Assembly (NCBI GenBank): GCA_030435675.1
Contig: CM059625.1
Location: 2,108,001-2,172,000, forward strand
DNA from: Steinernema hermaphroditum
Lineage: Eukaryota > Nematoda > Chromadorea > Rhabditida > Steinernematidae
Reading direction: 5' to 3'
Length of the DNA stretch: 64,000 nucleotides
This document shows positions 50,601 to 63,267 of the stretch, piece by piece. Within the stretch, counting starts at the first letter, position 1. Each line of letters opens with the position of its first letter. The position numbers and the translations under genes were made by a program. The notes beneath the pieces are model-generated. The model saw only the letters and a list, made by a program, of their open reading frames with translations, was not told the DNA's origin and did no database searches.

Positions 50601-52735
50601 ATCCAAAAATCAAAATGTAACGAAAAAAGTCTTCCCGTTGGACCTGTGCCAAAGATATGATACCTGATCGATCAGAGGCTGTGCGACTGTCGCCTAGAGT
50701 TGGTACAGCCATGAGGAGTTAACATCTGGATCCAAAGGCAGACAGACAACGGATCAATCACGAATCGGGCGACGAAAAACACGTCTGAAGATTCACAAAA
50801 TCAAGCAAACTGTAATATAGAGTGAAGTCAGTGACTTGCTGGTTATAGCAATTTTTCAAAGGGTTTTTTTCTCACTATCCTTTTGTCACAATGACGGTTC
50901 AACGAAAACTGTATTTTGTAACTGATCACACCAGCGCCTACGGCGGCAGATCGCACAACAGAACAGACATTAATCAAGCGAGCAGAGCTCGGATCCAGAC
51001 GTCGGACGCCAATTAAGACGAAGATATCGACTGATTGCGCAGAGAGGCGAAGAAGATAAAGCGTTGGCGTGTGCGCGCATGGACGATCGAAAGAGCGAAG
51101 GAGAAGAAGCCGGAGTAGCCAACGAGTTTTTTCGCGATTCACCTATTTCGGACGCGCGCCGCCGCAATTTTTGTATGCACACCGCCACTCAAAAAGCGTT
51201 CTTCCTTAACGAAAAAAACGTGTTTTCTCCTAGTACCGTCTGATTATTTAATGGCTTCTTCTTCGTGTCCTTGGATGCTAAGGTGAGAGGAACGTTATAG
51301 GATTTCTCGGGATATTGGAAGGAAAGCCTCCATGGAGAACAATTCCGGTCGCTCCTTTGATTAAAATTGTGCAAAGTTCAAATATCAAGAAGCCCCGAAG
51401 AGAACGGAGCTACGATGATTCCGTAGTTTGTAGCGGAGCGGTCGTTACCTACATAGTTTCCGCTTTTAAAATCATCTACAGAAGCCCCAAAATATCCAAA
51501 ATCATCGACTAATCACTAGCGTCAATTGTCCACTAAGGTCACTAGCGCCATCAGAATGATCTACGCAGCAAATCTATTCCACGCCTACCCTCATCATTAT
51601 GCAAATGATATGATCACCGCGAAGAGAAATTTTTGCATCCGTGCACGGCGGCTGTCTGCACAATCATCAAGAGTCGAGGCCCATGGGAACGTGAGACGGT
51701 GAACGGATGACTCACGGCTCGCGCGACAAAATGTACTTTGTCTGCAGTCTGCAGAATGTTGATATGCACATCAACTGCATAAATGGATACAGAGTCAAGA
51801 AATGCGGCGATGGGAATCAGGAGCAAGCTGGCTAGGCCCTTATGGAAAAGATCCAGCTTAATATCACCAAAACATGCTAATGAAGGTCCGCTATGAAGGT
51901 AGAGGATGGGATCTTATAGAGGAACCATTCGCTTTGTTTCATTCCGTTTTTTTTCAATTTAAACCAAGTCGTTGATGTCTCTTTTCGGTAGAACTGTTGC
52001 CAGCAGAAGGAGAACCGATCAATCCATAAATTTACTCCAAATTTAGGGATGTTGCTGTAGAAATTACAGCCATGAACCACATCTCTGCAGCGTCGAACAC
52101 AAAATTTCGACCATCGAATTGAGCGCGGAATTACGTCACGACCGAAGTGTCAGATACACTGGAAGAATGCATCGCGATGACTGGAGAAAGGAAACTTTGT
52201 GAACGATGTGACTGGTATCATCGATCATGTACGGTCGCCGAAGAGGAAATGCTGGGTGAGTGGTCTATACAAACCGGAAACGTTTCTGACGGGCATACTT
52301 GATGCGCAGAGCTATAAACAGTGAGGATTTTTTGGACTGTGCCGCGACCTTAAAGTGGCCTAACATGACTAGGTTGAACTGAAGCGTAACTAGAAATGGT
52401 AGCGCCTCTTTAGCGTTACTTCGTCACAAAAAGGGACGAATTTGTACAGCATGCACCCGCACCTAGCACGTACCATAAAATTCTTGCAGTAATGTGTCAG
52501 AGGAAAGCGAAGCGATTTGATCGAAACTTCAATTTGGCCGATACATCACTGAGCTCGTCGACTTCCCAAAGATCGAATGACATTGTTGTTAAAAGCTCCC
52601 CTCTGGTCAACGCAATCATAAGCACTCCGCTACCGACAAAGGGAAAATAGTGAAAGGAGAAATCGCGCATCGCATGGTGCACACTGCTTAGTCTACGCTG
52701 CAAGCCTAGACTCACGCGTGCCAACAAAGAGGAAA
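50601..52735. other. Gene-poor DNA with dispersed repeats
   Basis: I find no supported gene. A block at 51650-51725 (ATCATC..., GGGAACG, GGTGAACGGATGACTCAC, CTCGCGCGAC) recurs in altered form at 53180-53270. Confidence 0.4.
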
Positions 52736-52739
52736 CCCT

Positions 52740-53000
52740 AGATATCCGGAACGGAAAACGGAACGAACCGGAATCAGTCAGAACGTCCGGGGTTCGAATC
52801 CGCCCACAGGCCAAACTTTTTAAATGCACTTTTTCCGCGCGTTTTTCCGCATATTTAAATTTTGATTACGTAGAACCAGATAATGAAACAGTTTGCAGAA
52901 TGTTATGTCAAGAAAATGCAAAAATAAAAAAGTTTTGCTCGCGGGTGGATTCAAACCGAGGACCTTCTGACTGATTCCGGTTCCTATTAGATATACAAAG
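52740..53000. repeat. Second tRNA-like repeat family, two opposed pieces
   Basis: 52765-52815 (+) contains CCGGAATCAGTCAGAACGTC then GGGGTTCGAATCCGCCC. 52940-52985 (-) contains the same order in reverse. The same unit recurs at 55255-55325 and 55445-55890. The B-box-like core GGTTCGAATCC marks it as tRNA-derived. Confidence 0.55.
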
Positions 53001-54250
53001 CACACACAAAAGCTGCCACACATAATAGCGTATGAGAGCAGTGCGTCGATGAGTGGTAAGAATGCTGACGATTCTGATGGCAGAGCTCACCTTCCATCGA
53101 CCGTTCTGCAGTGGCTCACAGGAGTCGAATGATATGACCATGGGAAACGGCTCTCTTCGGTAAGCGACTAGTCATCGACAGACAGCACAATCATCGGCAG
53201 TCTGAGTCAATGGGAAACGGCCGGAGAGTTAACGGATGAATCACGAGTCTCGCGACCTGATGCACCGGCAAGTCGCTTCTTGTGAAGTCCATTTAGATAG
53301 TTCCGCGCTGAATGAAAATAGCCAAAAAGTCAAGCGAGAACAGAAATCAGATCTATGAGATTGCGTTCAATTTCAACCCTGGACCAGATCGGGATTGGAA
53401 GAAACATTTCTGTAAGATGAACATTGAAAGAACGACTTCTTTGTAGCAATGGATCACTTATTGACGGTCATTCCTGTCATCAAAATGAGGGTCCAGAAAA
53501 ACGGGACACAGAAAAAGGATGAGTCATGAATCTCTCAATATGAAAGACGTCATTTGGGACGTCACAACATGCTGGAAAGCTAAGAAGTTAACATAAACAG
53601 TATTCACTTTGGAAAATATTCTAAGAAAATGTATTCTCTTAACATGATCAAGGTGAGCTTTAGAAAAAAGAGGAAAAATTGCCACACGATTGAAAAAACG
53701 GAACCGATTTTAGAAAACCCCCTAAAGACCCACCCTCAAGGTTAATACTACGCAAGAGGATTAAAGGATCGCAGCACGCTGACCATCACCGAGCGCACTT
53801 TCGAACTTGACGAGTACATCTGTACAAAAATGTATGTTACAAATCCGCGGGGATTAAGGGTCGCGCAGACAGTTTGAGGATGCGCGACATTGCGACATCG
53901 AGTGGCCGCTCCGCACTTTGCATGCGTAGCCACAACAGTAGCAACAGCGCCGCCAACAGTGGCGACAGGATCGTCTGTCTCGCCGCGGACAAAAAGAAGA
54001 CGTCTCCACTCACCGGCTGACGGAAATGGGGTCGTCGTCGCGCACTGTAGATTCGCCACACCGGCAACAGCGCCACCCCTAATTTGCATATTTTCCTGCT
54101 GCCATCATCGCGCAATCTTGGAATTCCCACGCATGCGACGACATCTTTCAAAGGTGACCGGCGACGACGGAAGAAAGCGAGTGAGGACGTCGGGTTTCGC
54201 GGACGCATCCTTCGGGTGACTGTACCCTAAGGGGAAGCGGGCAACCTGTT
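53001..54250. other. Gene-poor DNA, GC-rich patch at 53860-54220
   Basis: Open frames on both strands in the GC-rich patch show no domain and I do not call them. 53180-53270 repeats 51650-51725. Confidence 0.35.
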
Positions 54251-54254
54251 TTCT

Positions 54255-54540
54255 GTCGTCAGCATCCCTGTTATCCATGAAATTCGGCTTCGGAAGGATT
54301 CAGCGTAACAGCGGTGACAACATTAAACGCTTCGGTGGCCATCAACGCTTTTTACTCATCAACACGCTTTGAAGAAGACTCATACATTTTTTTATCTTCA
54401 CCATGAAAACGCTGGGAAAGAGCTCATTTCAATGCGGTAAAAACATAAAAAAAAGTTTTGGGCTGAGCCGGTGATCGAAACCGGGACCTCTCGCACCCGA
54501 AGCGAGAATCATACCACTAGACCACTCAGCCACACGCAGA
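54255..54540 (-). mobile_element. tRNA-Pro-headed SINE-like unit A
   Basis: On the minus strand a tRNA-Pro sequence is followed by a body (CCCAAAACTTTT..., GAGCTCTTTCC..., GTGTTGATGAGTAAA...) that is shared with unit B at 55046-55260 on the plus strand. The far end (54255-54345) is also inverted relative to 55900-55990. Confidence 0.6.
54460..54531 (-). tRNA. tRNA-Pro (CGG) or SINE head of that origin
   Basis: The minus strand gives a full cloverleaf: acceptor GGCTGAG/CTCAGCC with discriminator C, anticodon arm CTCGC-TTCGGGT-GCGAG (anticodon CGG), and T arm CCGGT-TTCGATC-ACCGG. All stems pair. It could be a functional gene. It is also the head of a repeated unit, so a SINE origin is possible. 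Confidence 0.7.
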
Positions 54541-55045
54541 GCCCATTCCCGATCAGTATGTATGGTGTCTCATGTTTGATCAATGTTCGAACTTGTGATT
54601 TTCGGCTTTCTCTGTATGTCTACTGGCTGCCCCTCGATTTTTGACCTGCCATCATTGTTGACATAGAGCAATGTTGGAAATCCGCAGGTCTCATAACAAA
54701 CGTCGTTTTCGACACGCTTGTTTTGTTGTATATCCCATGTTTCTTCGTGGCGCAGCGCCCACTGGTCTACCGTTTCGATTTGTTCCGAAGCCTAAGTCTT
54801 TTTGTGAATTAAATATATTCCAAAATCCAAACTTCGGATCCGCCCGGAGACAACTTTTTTTACCTATCTGTTCTGTTTGTACATCATTCTGCAATATATT
54901 CCATTGTCCGACTTCAATAAACAAATTTTAAAAATATACAAAAACATACAGAGAATGCGTGCAAGAAAAAGTTCAGCCTTCGGGTGGATCCGAACCCCGG
55001 ACGTTCCGTTCGTGTCGCATACCGTGTGGAGACGCGTAGTTTATA

Positions 55046-55260
55046 TGAATGAGTGGTCTAGTGGTATGATTCTCGTTTCGGGTGCGAGAGGTCCCGGTTT
55101 CGATCACCGGCTCAGCCCAAAACTTTTGTTTTCTGTTTCTACGTACTATGCTCTTAAATGAGAACTTTCCCTACGTTTTCCAGGTGAAGAATATAGGTTC
55201 GATGAAAGCTTTATGTATGCACCTTTCTCCAAGGCGTGTCGATGAGTAAAGAGTGTGGTT
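55046..55260 (+). mobile_element. tRNA-Pro-headed SINE-like unit B
   Basis: The head 55046-55118 carries the same anticodon and T arms as the copy at 54460, but its 5' acceptor half (GAATGAG) no longer pairs well with CTCAGCC. One U-G pair replaces a C-G in the anticodon stem. The body matches unit A. It is a pseudo-tRNA or SINE copy. Confidence 0.65.
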
Positions 55261-55484
55261 CCGGTTCGAAACCGGAACAAACCGGAATCAGTCAGGAGGT
55301 CCGGGGTTCGAGTCCGCCCGCATGCAAAACTTTTTTCTTTGTGTGTTTTCTTGATACAACATTCTGGAACATCTTTCACTGGGCTATTCTAAGTAAGGAA
55401 AATACAATCATACAAAAAATACGAGGAAAAAGTGCACAAAAAAAGTGTTGCCTGCGGGCGGATTCGAATCCCGGACCTCCTGAC
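55255..55484. repeat. Second tRNA-like repeat family, copies beside the MITE
   Basis: 55255-55325 (+) holds AACCGGAATCAGTCAGGAGG and GGGGTTCGAGTCCGCCC. 55445-55484 (-) holds the opposite orientation and is continued after the MITE at 55851-55890. Confidence 0.6.
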
Positions 55485-55850
55485 CAGGGCTGTGCGAAAC
55501 TCAAAACTCGGATGTCAAAACTCAAAACTCAAAACTCAAAACTTTTTTGACGACCTCAAAACCAAAACTCAAAACTCAAAACTCAAAACCAAAACTCAAA
55601 ACTTAAAGCCATTTGTGACAGAAATACAGTAAAAGTTCCTTCAGCAAAGTCTTCCAGAAAGCCGTTTGAGTTTAGAAACAGTAGCTTTTGGTGATTTTCG
55701 GGTATCGCCGACCTTCGGAGATTGACCGGTGGCGGTGATGCCACGGAGAAGACCCTCTCGCGTCCAGCATGGACAGTGCTTCAAGGCCGAGTTTTGAGTC
55801 GAGTTTTGCCAAAAAGTCAAAACTCAAAACTCAAAACTCGCACAGCCCTG
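55485..55850. mobile_element. hAT-type MITE 2 with AAAACTC repeats
   Basis: 366 bp. Perfect 13-bp inverted ends CAGGGCTGTGCGA / TCGCACAGCCCTG, and an 8-bp target duplication CTCCTGAC (55477-55484, 55851-55858). Next to each end lie CAAAACT repeats, and a unique core is at 55610-55790. No coding capacity. Confidence 0.92.
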
Positions 55851-55858
55851 CTCCTGAC

Positions 55859-56220
55859 TGATTCCGGCTTGTTCCGGTTTCGAACCGGGTGCATCCCTAG
55901 TGACCACCAAAGCGCTCAATGTTGTCATCGCTGTTACGCTGAATCCTTCCGAAGCCGAATTTCATGGATAACAGGGATGACAGAAAAGATAGGGAAAAAA
56001 ACAAGCGTTGGCTTTGGGCTCATCTACAGGTTGATGTTACTCTTTCAAAATCCAATAAATAAATGCATTTGCTAAGGAAATACGATGTGTAGATTTCTGT
56101 ATTCTTTTCAATTTTTCAATTTGCATTTTTTAATGGTTAGTGTCGAAAGTGTCGGTTAGTTGCTAATCATCAATTTGTATTCCTTTTATCTCCCTTTCTT
56201 TCAATAACATCTGATTATCC
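55859..56220. repeat. Tail of tRNA-like repeat and inverted partner of 54255-54345
   Basis: 55900-55990 (GCGCTCAATGTTGTCATCGC..., TCCGAAGCCGAATTTCATGG) is the reverse complement of 54255-54345. The rest is unremarkable. Confidence 0.6.
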
Positions 56221-58380
56221 CTAGCCAACGTAAACGGCACCCCCAGGTACATTTCAAATGCCGTTAGAATAGGACTTTAATTTTCAATTGACTAAAGCTA
56301 ATCTATCAGCACAAACCTTTATGTTCGCGCGCAAACCCATTTCAATTTCCTCATTTCTTGCCATTCTTACCGATTCTCACATTCCGAAAATAGCCTTTCC
56401 GCTTAAGTGAAAATCCGTTGCACAAGTTTGCTTTTCTGAACACAAAAAGACTCTTCTGCTAGCTGCAATTCATGGTTTTCGTGCCCGCGGAACACAAATC
56501 CCACGACAGGTCTCAGCACGTTCCCATCGGTGTGTATCTCGTTCCGAGAGATATTCCCAAAAAGACACTCATTTGATCCAGGCAGGAAGTGTTGTTTCGA
56601 CTCAAAGCGCATACATTGTCCATGGGTTACGGGCGATCATGCTAGACATGTAAGACACGAAAATGAGAAGTAAGCGTGGAGAGTATTTCTTCTCGAACAT
56701 AACACAGAACACAGTCAGATCAAAATATAGAACACAACAAAAACTGGATGACTGCCGGGGAGACCGAACTAGCCCTTCAAGTAAAAACTGCTTGCGACTC
56801 AGACCGTCACCTCCAAGCGACCTCCTTGTTTGCTTTCGATGTATTCTCGAACACTTCCATCGAACAACCTCGTCCACCCTCCAAGAGTTGGGTCGTTTGC
56901 GCGCCTGAGATCTGTTTGCCCGGACAAACAGTGCTGTCCATAGACTGCCAGAAGTACACTACGAGTAGCACGTAGCGCCTACTATTCACATATAAAGGGG
57001 ACGAATTTTGGAGAATACGAGCAGCTTCCGGTCGGCTTCTTGGGGTTTCCCAGTCGATGGAATAAAACCCCACACCGTTGTCGGACTTGCCTAGATGATC
57101 GTCTTCTCACTCAACTTGATTTTTTCTAGCGTCGTCTATGCACATAGAATAACGAGGTCTAGTCGAATTCCGATTACGGTAATCTGGAGGGAGTGATTGA
57201 TGAGGATGGGAACTTCGTGATATCGAATAACGTACCGTTTATTAAAAGCTAAAAGCAGATGCAAGTTACCCATGGAGGGAAAAGTGAAAGATCGTAGTGT
57301 TCTGATGGTGTACGGTAGCATAGAATGACATGAAATGCTTGCTCCAACTCACATATCCAGTGCCACTCAATTGAACCCTTAGATGAACCTCCTATTTACT
57401 ATTCCTTCCACCATATTTGCTATTTTTGGAGCGTAGAACAACTTCAGTTTAATCATGTGAGCAGGAATCAACACCATAAACACACATCATGTCTTTTGTC
57501 GAAGTGTTATGACTGAAGCTACGATGCGTTGAATAAACAATAGCCGTCGCCGGATATCTTGAGGGCAAGCCGAATGCGGCTTTTCCTTGAAAGGCGGCTA
57601 AAAACGGAAATACAAGCCCGGTCAGGCATGCTTTAATCGAGCCTTTCAGACAAAAACAAACTGCCGTTTGCTTCAGATGAAGTGACCTGACCCTTCTCGA
57701 ACCCTACCATAATATATAGCAGAGTTCTAAAAGAAGATTATACAGTATATGCTCTTTTTGTCTTTTGTTTAGGGTTTCCGTGCACAAATGTTAACGACGT
57801 GTTTCTGACCTCGTCAAGCACGGTTCATCTCTATCGCCCTTAAAGGAGAATTGACGTTAGTGCAAAAATTCATGCTTTTTTTTCAATTCTGCGCGGACCT
57901 TTTTACCCAGACGATTGTAGAAAGTCTGCTGTAGACCTCCTGCGTACGAAACACACAACCATTGGTGACGCGTTTCCGATCTCGTGTCAACCACAAAGGG
58001 AGAAGTACGACAATCTGTGCCGGAACCAAAAGGGGAGAAGTCTTAGTTCGTACCTGGGGAAAAAAAATTTCAATTTCTCGCATCCTTTGAGACTTTCTGC
58101 AGTGGTCTCGGTGAAAAAGTTCACAAAGAATTGATAGAATGCTAAATTTTCACAAAGGCCACTCTTAAAGGTTTCGTTTACTATTTGAAGTCATTTACAG
58201 TGGTCGTTAGCCAAGTCAAGTCATGACATGCTGAACATCACTAACCCGACCATATAAACACCTTTCAAAAGTTATGTGAGCGGAGATATGGATATAGGCA
58301 TAATTTCCGGAATGGCCGTGCTTGCCTATACGGTAGACCCGGTAAGTCTTGCCTACCAATTTGCAGACCAGTGTTCGACT
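56221..58380. other. Gene-poor DNA
   Basis: Several overlapping short frames at 56400-57070 (-) have no splice structure or domain I can support. Nothing else is evident. Confidence 0.35.
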
Positions 58381-58398
58381 CCCCCCCCCCCCCCCCCG
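58381..58398. repeat. Poly-C run
   Basis: A run of 17-18 C follows a tRNA-like B-box GTGTTCGACTCC. Its length is probably not reliable in an assembly. Confidence 0.7.
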
Positions 58399-59988
58399 CT
58401 ACCAATACGTATTTCCGTTTCGTATTAGCCACCGTATAAGATTACGGTCTTGTCCAGACTTCGTCTAGTGCGCAAACGACGACGTCATAACGCAAGCAAC
58501 GCGTGTTATTTAAATATTATTCCATGCAATTATTTACGCTTTGTTCATTTCTCGTTGCTCCCTTTGTCTTTGGCTTGTTTTCGCAAAAATGCGGATCTTT
58601 CTTCGGTCCAGCCGCCCAGAATAAATTCACGTGGCACGCAGTAGGAGCACTCTCCGTCCCTAAACTTTTCATCTGTGAAATAGTTGCATTTCATGTCCGC
58701 ATGATTCTAATCGTTGATTCTCAAAGTTGCGTGTCGAATTCGAAAGTCCACAAGGCCGTGGATTTGTAGTTGTTTTCTGATGGTCCTACATCTAATGCAC
58801 CACAATACGTGTATACCACAAGGTAAATGGCATTGCCAGATGGCCAAAATTTGAATTCGATGGGCAAAATATTGAGGGCTTTTGCTGTAGAACAGCTCGA
58901 ATCTTCATCAGTAATAATGACGGGGTTAGCTCATCGATAGGTCATCATCGACAACCCGAGCCGCCCTCTAAACGCTCAAACTGCGAAATTTGCGCTTCCA
59001 GAGCTTCCAGTTCGCTGGCTGTGCCCCATCACTGCATTACTTCCGGACTCGGCTTCATTGATTCAGCGAAAGCTGTTGGGACAGCTGCTTCCAAATCCGA
59101 TGCTTCCAACTCAGAAACAAAGCAGCGCCTACGGTGACTACTGCGTTTCTTTTTTGTCCAGATCTTACATGGCTAGTGTCACTGCTTTAGAAGTAAAGTA
59201 CAGACATGAACATGTACTATCAAAAGTGGATTTCTGTGCCTCTAACTCCCTGTGCTAGCAAACAAAGAAGAGTAGCGACTACGACGATCTGCGGTTTTCA
59301 TGAGTAATGTCATTGATTCAGGGGTAAAGTACAAGTAGCACAATGTGGACTTCCAGCGTCGCTCAGTGCTCAGATCACAAATTCGCACCCTTAACATATG
59401 GCCTAATTTATGTCCCATTTCTATCGTTACAAAACGGTCTCCACTCGTGTTTTTCGAAAGGTGCGTGCCATAAATTGAGGCACCAAACTGATCACCACCT
59501 GCCACTACAATTTTCATTGCGCTCTCTAAGCTTGAACGTTCACGATTTTCAGGAATTTTCTCAAACGACCTGTGAATGTGACTTACAAACATTCTCTTTA
59601 CATCAGGATTCCTGTTTCTAAGAAATGAGACACTGTGTATCTAAAATCTTACAATAGCTTTTTATCAGTTCCGGAATCGCAAGTCCCAAGTTCACACTTT
59701 CTACCAGTTAATTTCAAGTTCTTCCCGTAACCTGCAATTCGTAAACAGGATATAATGCCTTCTCAATAACAGGACACACGTGGCGCGTCAACAACGGAGC
59801 TGCTTTCAATGGCAGGTTCTTCTTCTTTGTCAACAACTCCTAAAAATAGACCTAACCTTAAGTTCCAGATTTTAAATTCTGTATGTACTTTGTATATGTA
59901 AATTCACAAGTTGCTCCCAAGTTGTTAACTTAATGTTGTGAGTACTGTAGCTAGCGAATGTCCATAGCTAGAGCCCCTTCATGTGTTC
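58399..59988. other. Gene-poor DNA
   Basis: No supported gene, RNA or element was found. Confidence 0.35.
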
Positions 59989-60160
59989 TACACAGAGTTC
60001 CTTAATTGTAAAAACAGGCCATGTTTCGGGATCCAGATCTAAGCGGAGTGTGATCCGTAAACAGCTAGCAAAACAAGACTCACAGTATCGAAAACATCAT
60101 AAATGATCATACGCGCAAATCATACTCATACCTGTTTTTACAATTAGGGAACTCTGTGTA
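59989..60160. mobile_element. 172-bp foldback element
   Basis: TACACAGAGTTCCTTAATTG...AAACAGG at 59989-60018 is repeated in inverted form at 60131-60160 (one mismatch in 30). TA at both ends could be a TA target duplication. No coding capacity. Confidence 0.7.
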
Positions 60161-63100
60161 CATGTGTGGGAGTGACATCGGCTAACTACAGTACCTATGA
60201 GCAAGCGTCCTAGAAAGCATCCACCCTCATCTTCTGAGTTCCTATTTTGAACTGAAGTAGAGCTGGTCTCCTCTTCGCTTGCAAGGCCTACGTTTTTCGC
60301 CTTCCTGTTCCCACCAATCGTAAAAGATCGTAGAACCGTTAAGCAGACGCTCGTCACGTTTACTCGCTGTACCCCCTCAAAAGGTTCCGTGATGAACTTG
60401 AAAAGAAGCGTAGATTCTTGTAACCATCAGTGAAAGGAAACAATGTGAACCGAGCAATTTGCTCTTATGTAACCAGTACGCCCTTCCGGGATTCGCACCC
60501 AAGTACATGTCTAATTTGCACCGACGCAATCCCACCCCCAATCATCGCTTCGTCTTGCCCTCCAGCTGCTTAGACCTTTAAGACCAATGACGCGCGTGCG
60601 TTCCAAAAGGCGGTAGCTATAGGAACGCGCCGCACGAGGCGGTGCGCCTCCCGGCGGTAAAAAAGGTGAATCGAATTTCGGTGGAATGCGCGCGGGCGCG
60701 TTCTGTGTGACAATTGGAAACGCGCCTTGTTGGGGCGGTCGCTTCGGCGGGCCGCCTCATCCCCTCGGTTCCGACCTGCAGCTAATCCCTTCTGTCGGCC
60801 AGAGGACAATTCCAGGCTGATAGATGCTGATGTCCAGCCGTTCGTGCAGGTGATTCTTGAAATTACTGTTTTTCCTCCAGCCGGTCCGCACTTTCGCCCG
60901 CCTCGTTTTGCGGCCACTTCATAAATTAATTTCGTTTCACCTTGCCTAACATGTCCCGGCAGCTAACTTTCACGTTTGCGTCTGGCAGGTTAGTTAATCA
61001 CATTTCTATGTCCACCTACGGATAATCATTTCAAAACCGCGCAAAGATTTTAAGTTTTCCGTAAGGGTCCAAGGATTTCCGGTGCGATCAGTAAGCAAAT
61101 TTGTATGTCATTATATGATATTCCTATTCCTTTTCTTAGACCCATTTTTGTCATTTCTAAAGATCATGAGTCTCTTCTCTTCAGAGATCCATGGCTAGGA
61201 ACATGGCCAACGGGTTCGGTTTCGAACGTTAATTTCCAGTCGTTTTATGTGGGATCATGCAAAAGTTATGCACTTGCACTACATATGCACTAGCAGTAGT
61301 CCTTCAAGGTACCCCCCATAGTCCGACCCTTTAACGATCTGGCCAATCCAATTAAACCGACAGGTGTTCAATATTGTTTTGGCCACCGCTACCTTCGGTT
61401 CTCTATTTCAACCTGGATATGACACCTATTAACAATCAATCATATTTCGTGCTCGGAGTTGAACCTGATCGTTTTTTCTCGCGTTAGTTTCTACATTCAT
61501 TGATCTTAACTTCCTCTATGCGTTGAAATTAGCACTAAATGACATTTCATAATCTTAAGGCCCTAATCAGGTTGATCACTATTGGGTGATAGTGGCCCTC
61601 GAGTGTCTAGACTGACTAAACGTCTTTTTGTTTCTACCATTGTGCATGTAAAGGATGTGATTGTTGATAAAGATGATCGGTCGTTCCCTCACATAATTCT
61701 GTTTTTGTTACGTCCTTCTTGCGCCTTTTATTCCCATCTAAATTGTCTAAGCGTCGTTACCCTTTATGACTATCACCTTCTTAGCTGTGGCGGTCATGAA
61801 ATTATGACCGAACGAGGATCACAGTCTGACAGATGTAAAAATTTTGTTTTTCTTGAGGTGACCTCGAGGTTTTTGTCTTCAGCTGTTGGCTAATTGTCTC
61901 CAAACTAATCCGATTGCCTCGAAGTCACTTATTTGTCAGACTACTTGGTCTTTGAGAGACTGATCACTGAGTTGTTTTTAAAGTTTCGTGGTCCCGAATG
62001 AATTGGCAATGTCACCTTCCATACGTTATCCCCTTTCGTTAGTACATGACATTCGAAATTTTTAAATGTTTGCCGCCCACTAGGTGACTGTTCGCAGATA
62101 GAACCAAGTACGTATTGTTCTTTGTCGAGTTTTGTTCAGTCACCAGCTACTGAATGGGCCACCCTTCGTCCAACTGCACGGAATGGTCCTAGACGATTAA
62201 TCAATGCCAATGAACCTGAAGTATACGTTTAGTCATTTTTTTTTTTGGAGATCTGTTTCCATTAATATCGGAAGCAGTTCTCCTGATTTCAATGCGGTAA
62301 AAGTGCTGTGGAATGAAAAGGACAAGATTTCCACACCGGGGATCGAACCCACCACCCCCCCTCATTATAGTCAAGCAGCTAGCCGGGTACACTACTTACA
62401 CAGTGATGTCGCTTCCAATTATAAGCAATATGAGAACTGTAGAACAAAGTTTATGTTAACCATTTCTATCACATAACTCCGCATGGCCAGGCGGATATTT
62501 TGGTAAATCACTAGTCATCTATAGGTGTACTAATCCTCAAAATGAGAACCCTCTGACACTCCGGACTGTTCCCTTGTTAGTTGTTTTCATTTTGATGGCA
62601 CTACAACTCTATTCATACCTTCTCCTCCTCACGTATATATTAGGAAACGTCAGTTGATTTTCCTCGAGCCAAACAGCTCGCACATGAAACTTAAAGACAT
62701 TACTGACAGCCCTTACTCAACCTTTTCTCCTTCTCCTCTGAAGTAACGACTTCCTCATAGACTGACATCTGTCATATCGGCCTTTCTTTGCCCCTTTCCT
62801 TATTCGTTCCAGATTGTCGCTTCTAAACAGCTGGATTTTTAATCAAATTCCTCCTTGAGTCATCCAATGACGCCCTTCCTAATTAATTCGATTTCTAACA
62901 CCTGATCGACAGTCAAGTGCCATGTCCATATGTCAGTTGTCTTTTTGTGGTATGGACAGTCTTAGGAAACCTCAAAACAACCCAACATGTTGAAAAGGAA
63001 GCTTGGGAAAGACAACATCATCATTGACCTTTGAAACCGGTCAGAATCAGGTGGTGATTGTCACCGGCCTCTTACGGATCGGAACTTTCTCATTTAGCTC

Positions 63101-63267
63101 TATTTTACCACATTTGGATTGTTCTGCTCGAGCATCATCTCTCAAGGCGTCATCTCTCTGTCTCCGAGCGTTGTGTCACCTTAAACGCGTCGCGTTGCGT
63201 AGTTTACCCTTAACCATATCCACACCATTGAGCACAACACCTTTTCAGCGTACCAGGTGCTCGAAAC
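60161..63267. other. Gene-poor DNA; GC-rich patch at 60590-60930 and a tRNA-like relic at 62333-62402
   Basis: The GC-rich patch has open frames on both strands but no domain. At 62333-62402 (-) GGGTTCGATCCCCGG and an upstream TAGCTGC block resemble a decayed tRNA-derived sequence. Nothing else was found. Confidence 0.35.

Noticed and set aside
53890..54219. Opposed open frames in a GC-rich patch
   Set aside because: No domain or consistent gene structure; composition alone can keep frames open.
55485..55850. AAAACTC repeats as a CRISPR-like or telomere-like array
   Set aside because: The spacing is a simple tandem without spacers, and the unit is bounded by inverted ends and an 8-bp duplication, which defines a MITE.
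56403..57073. Three overlapping minus-strand frames
   Set aside because: No splice sites join them sensibly and no motif is recognisable.
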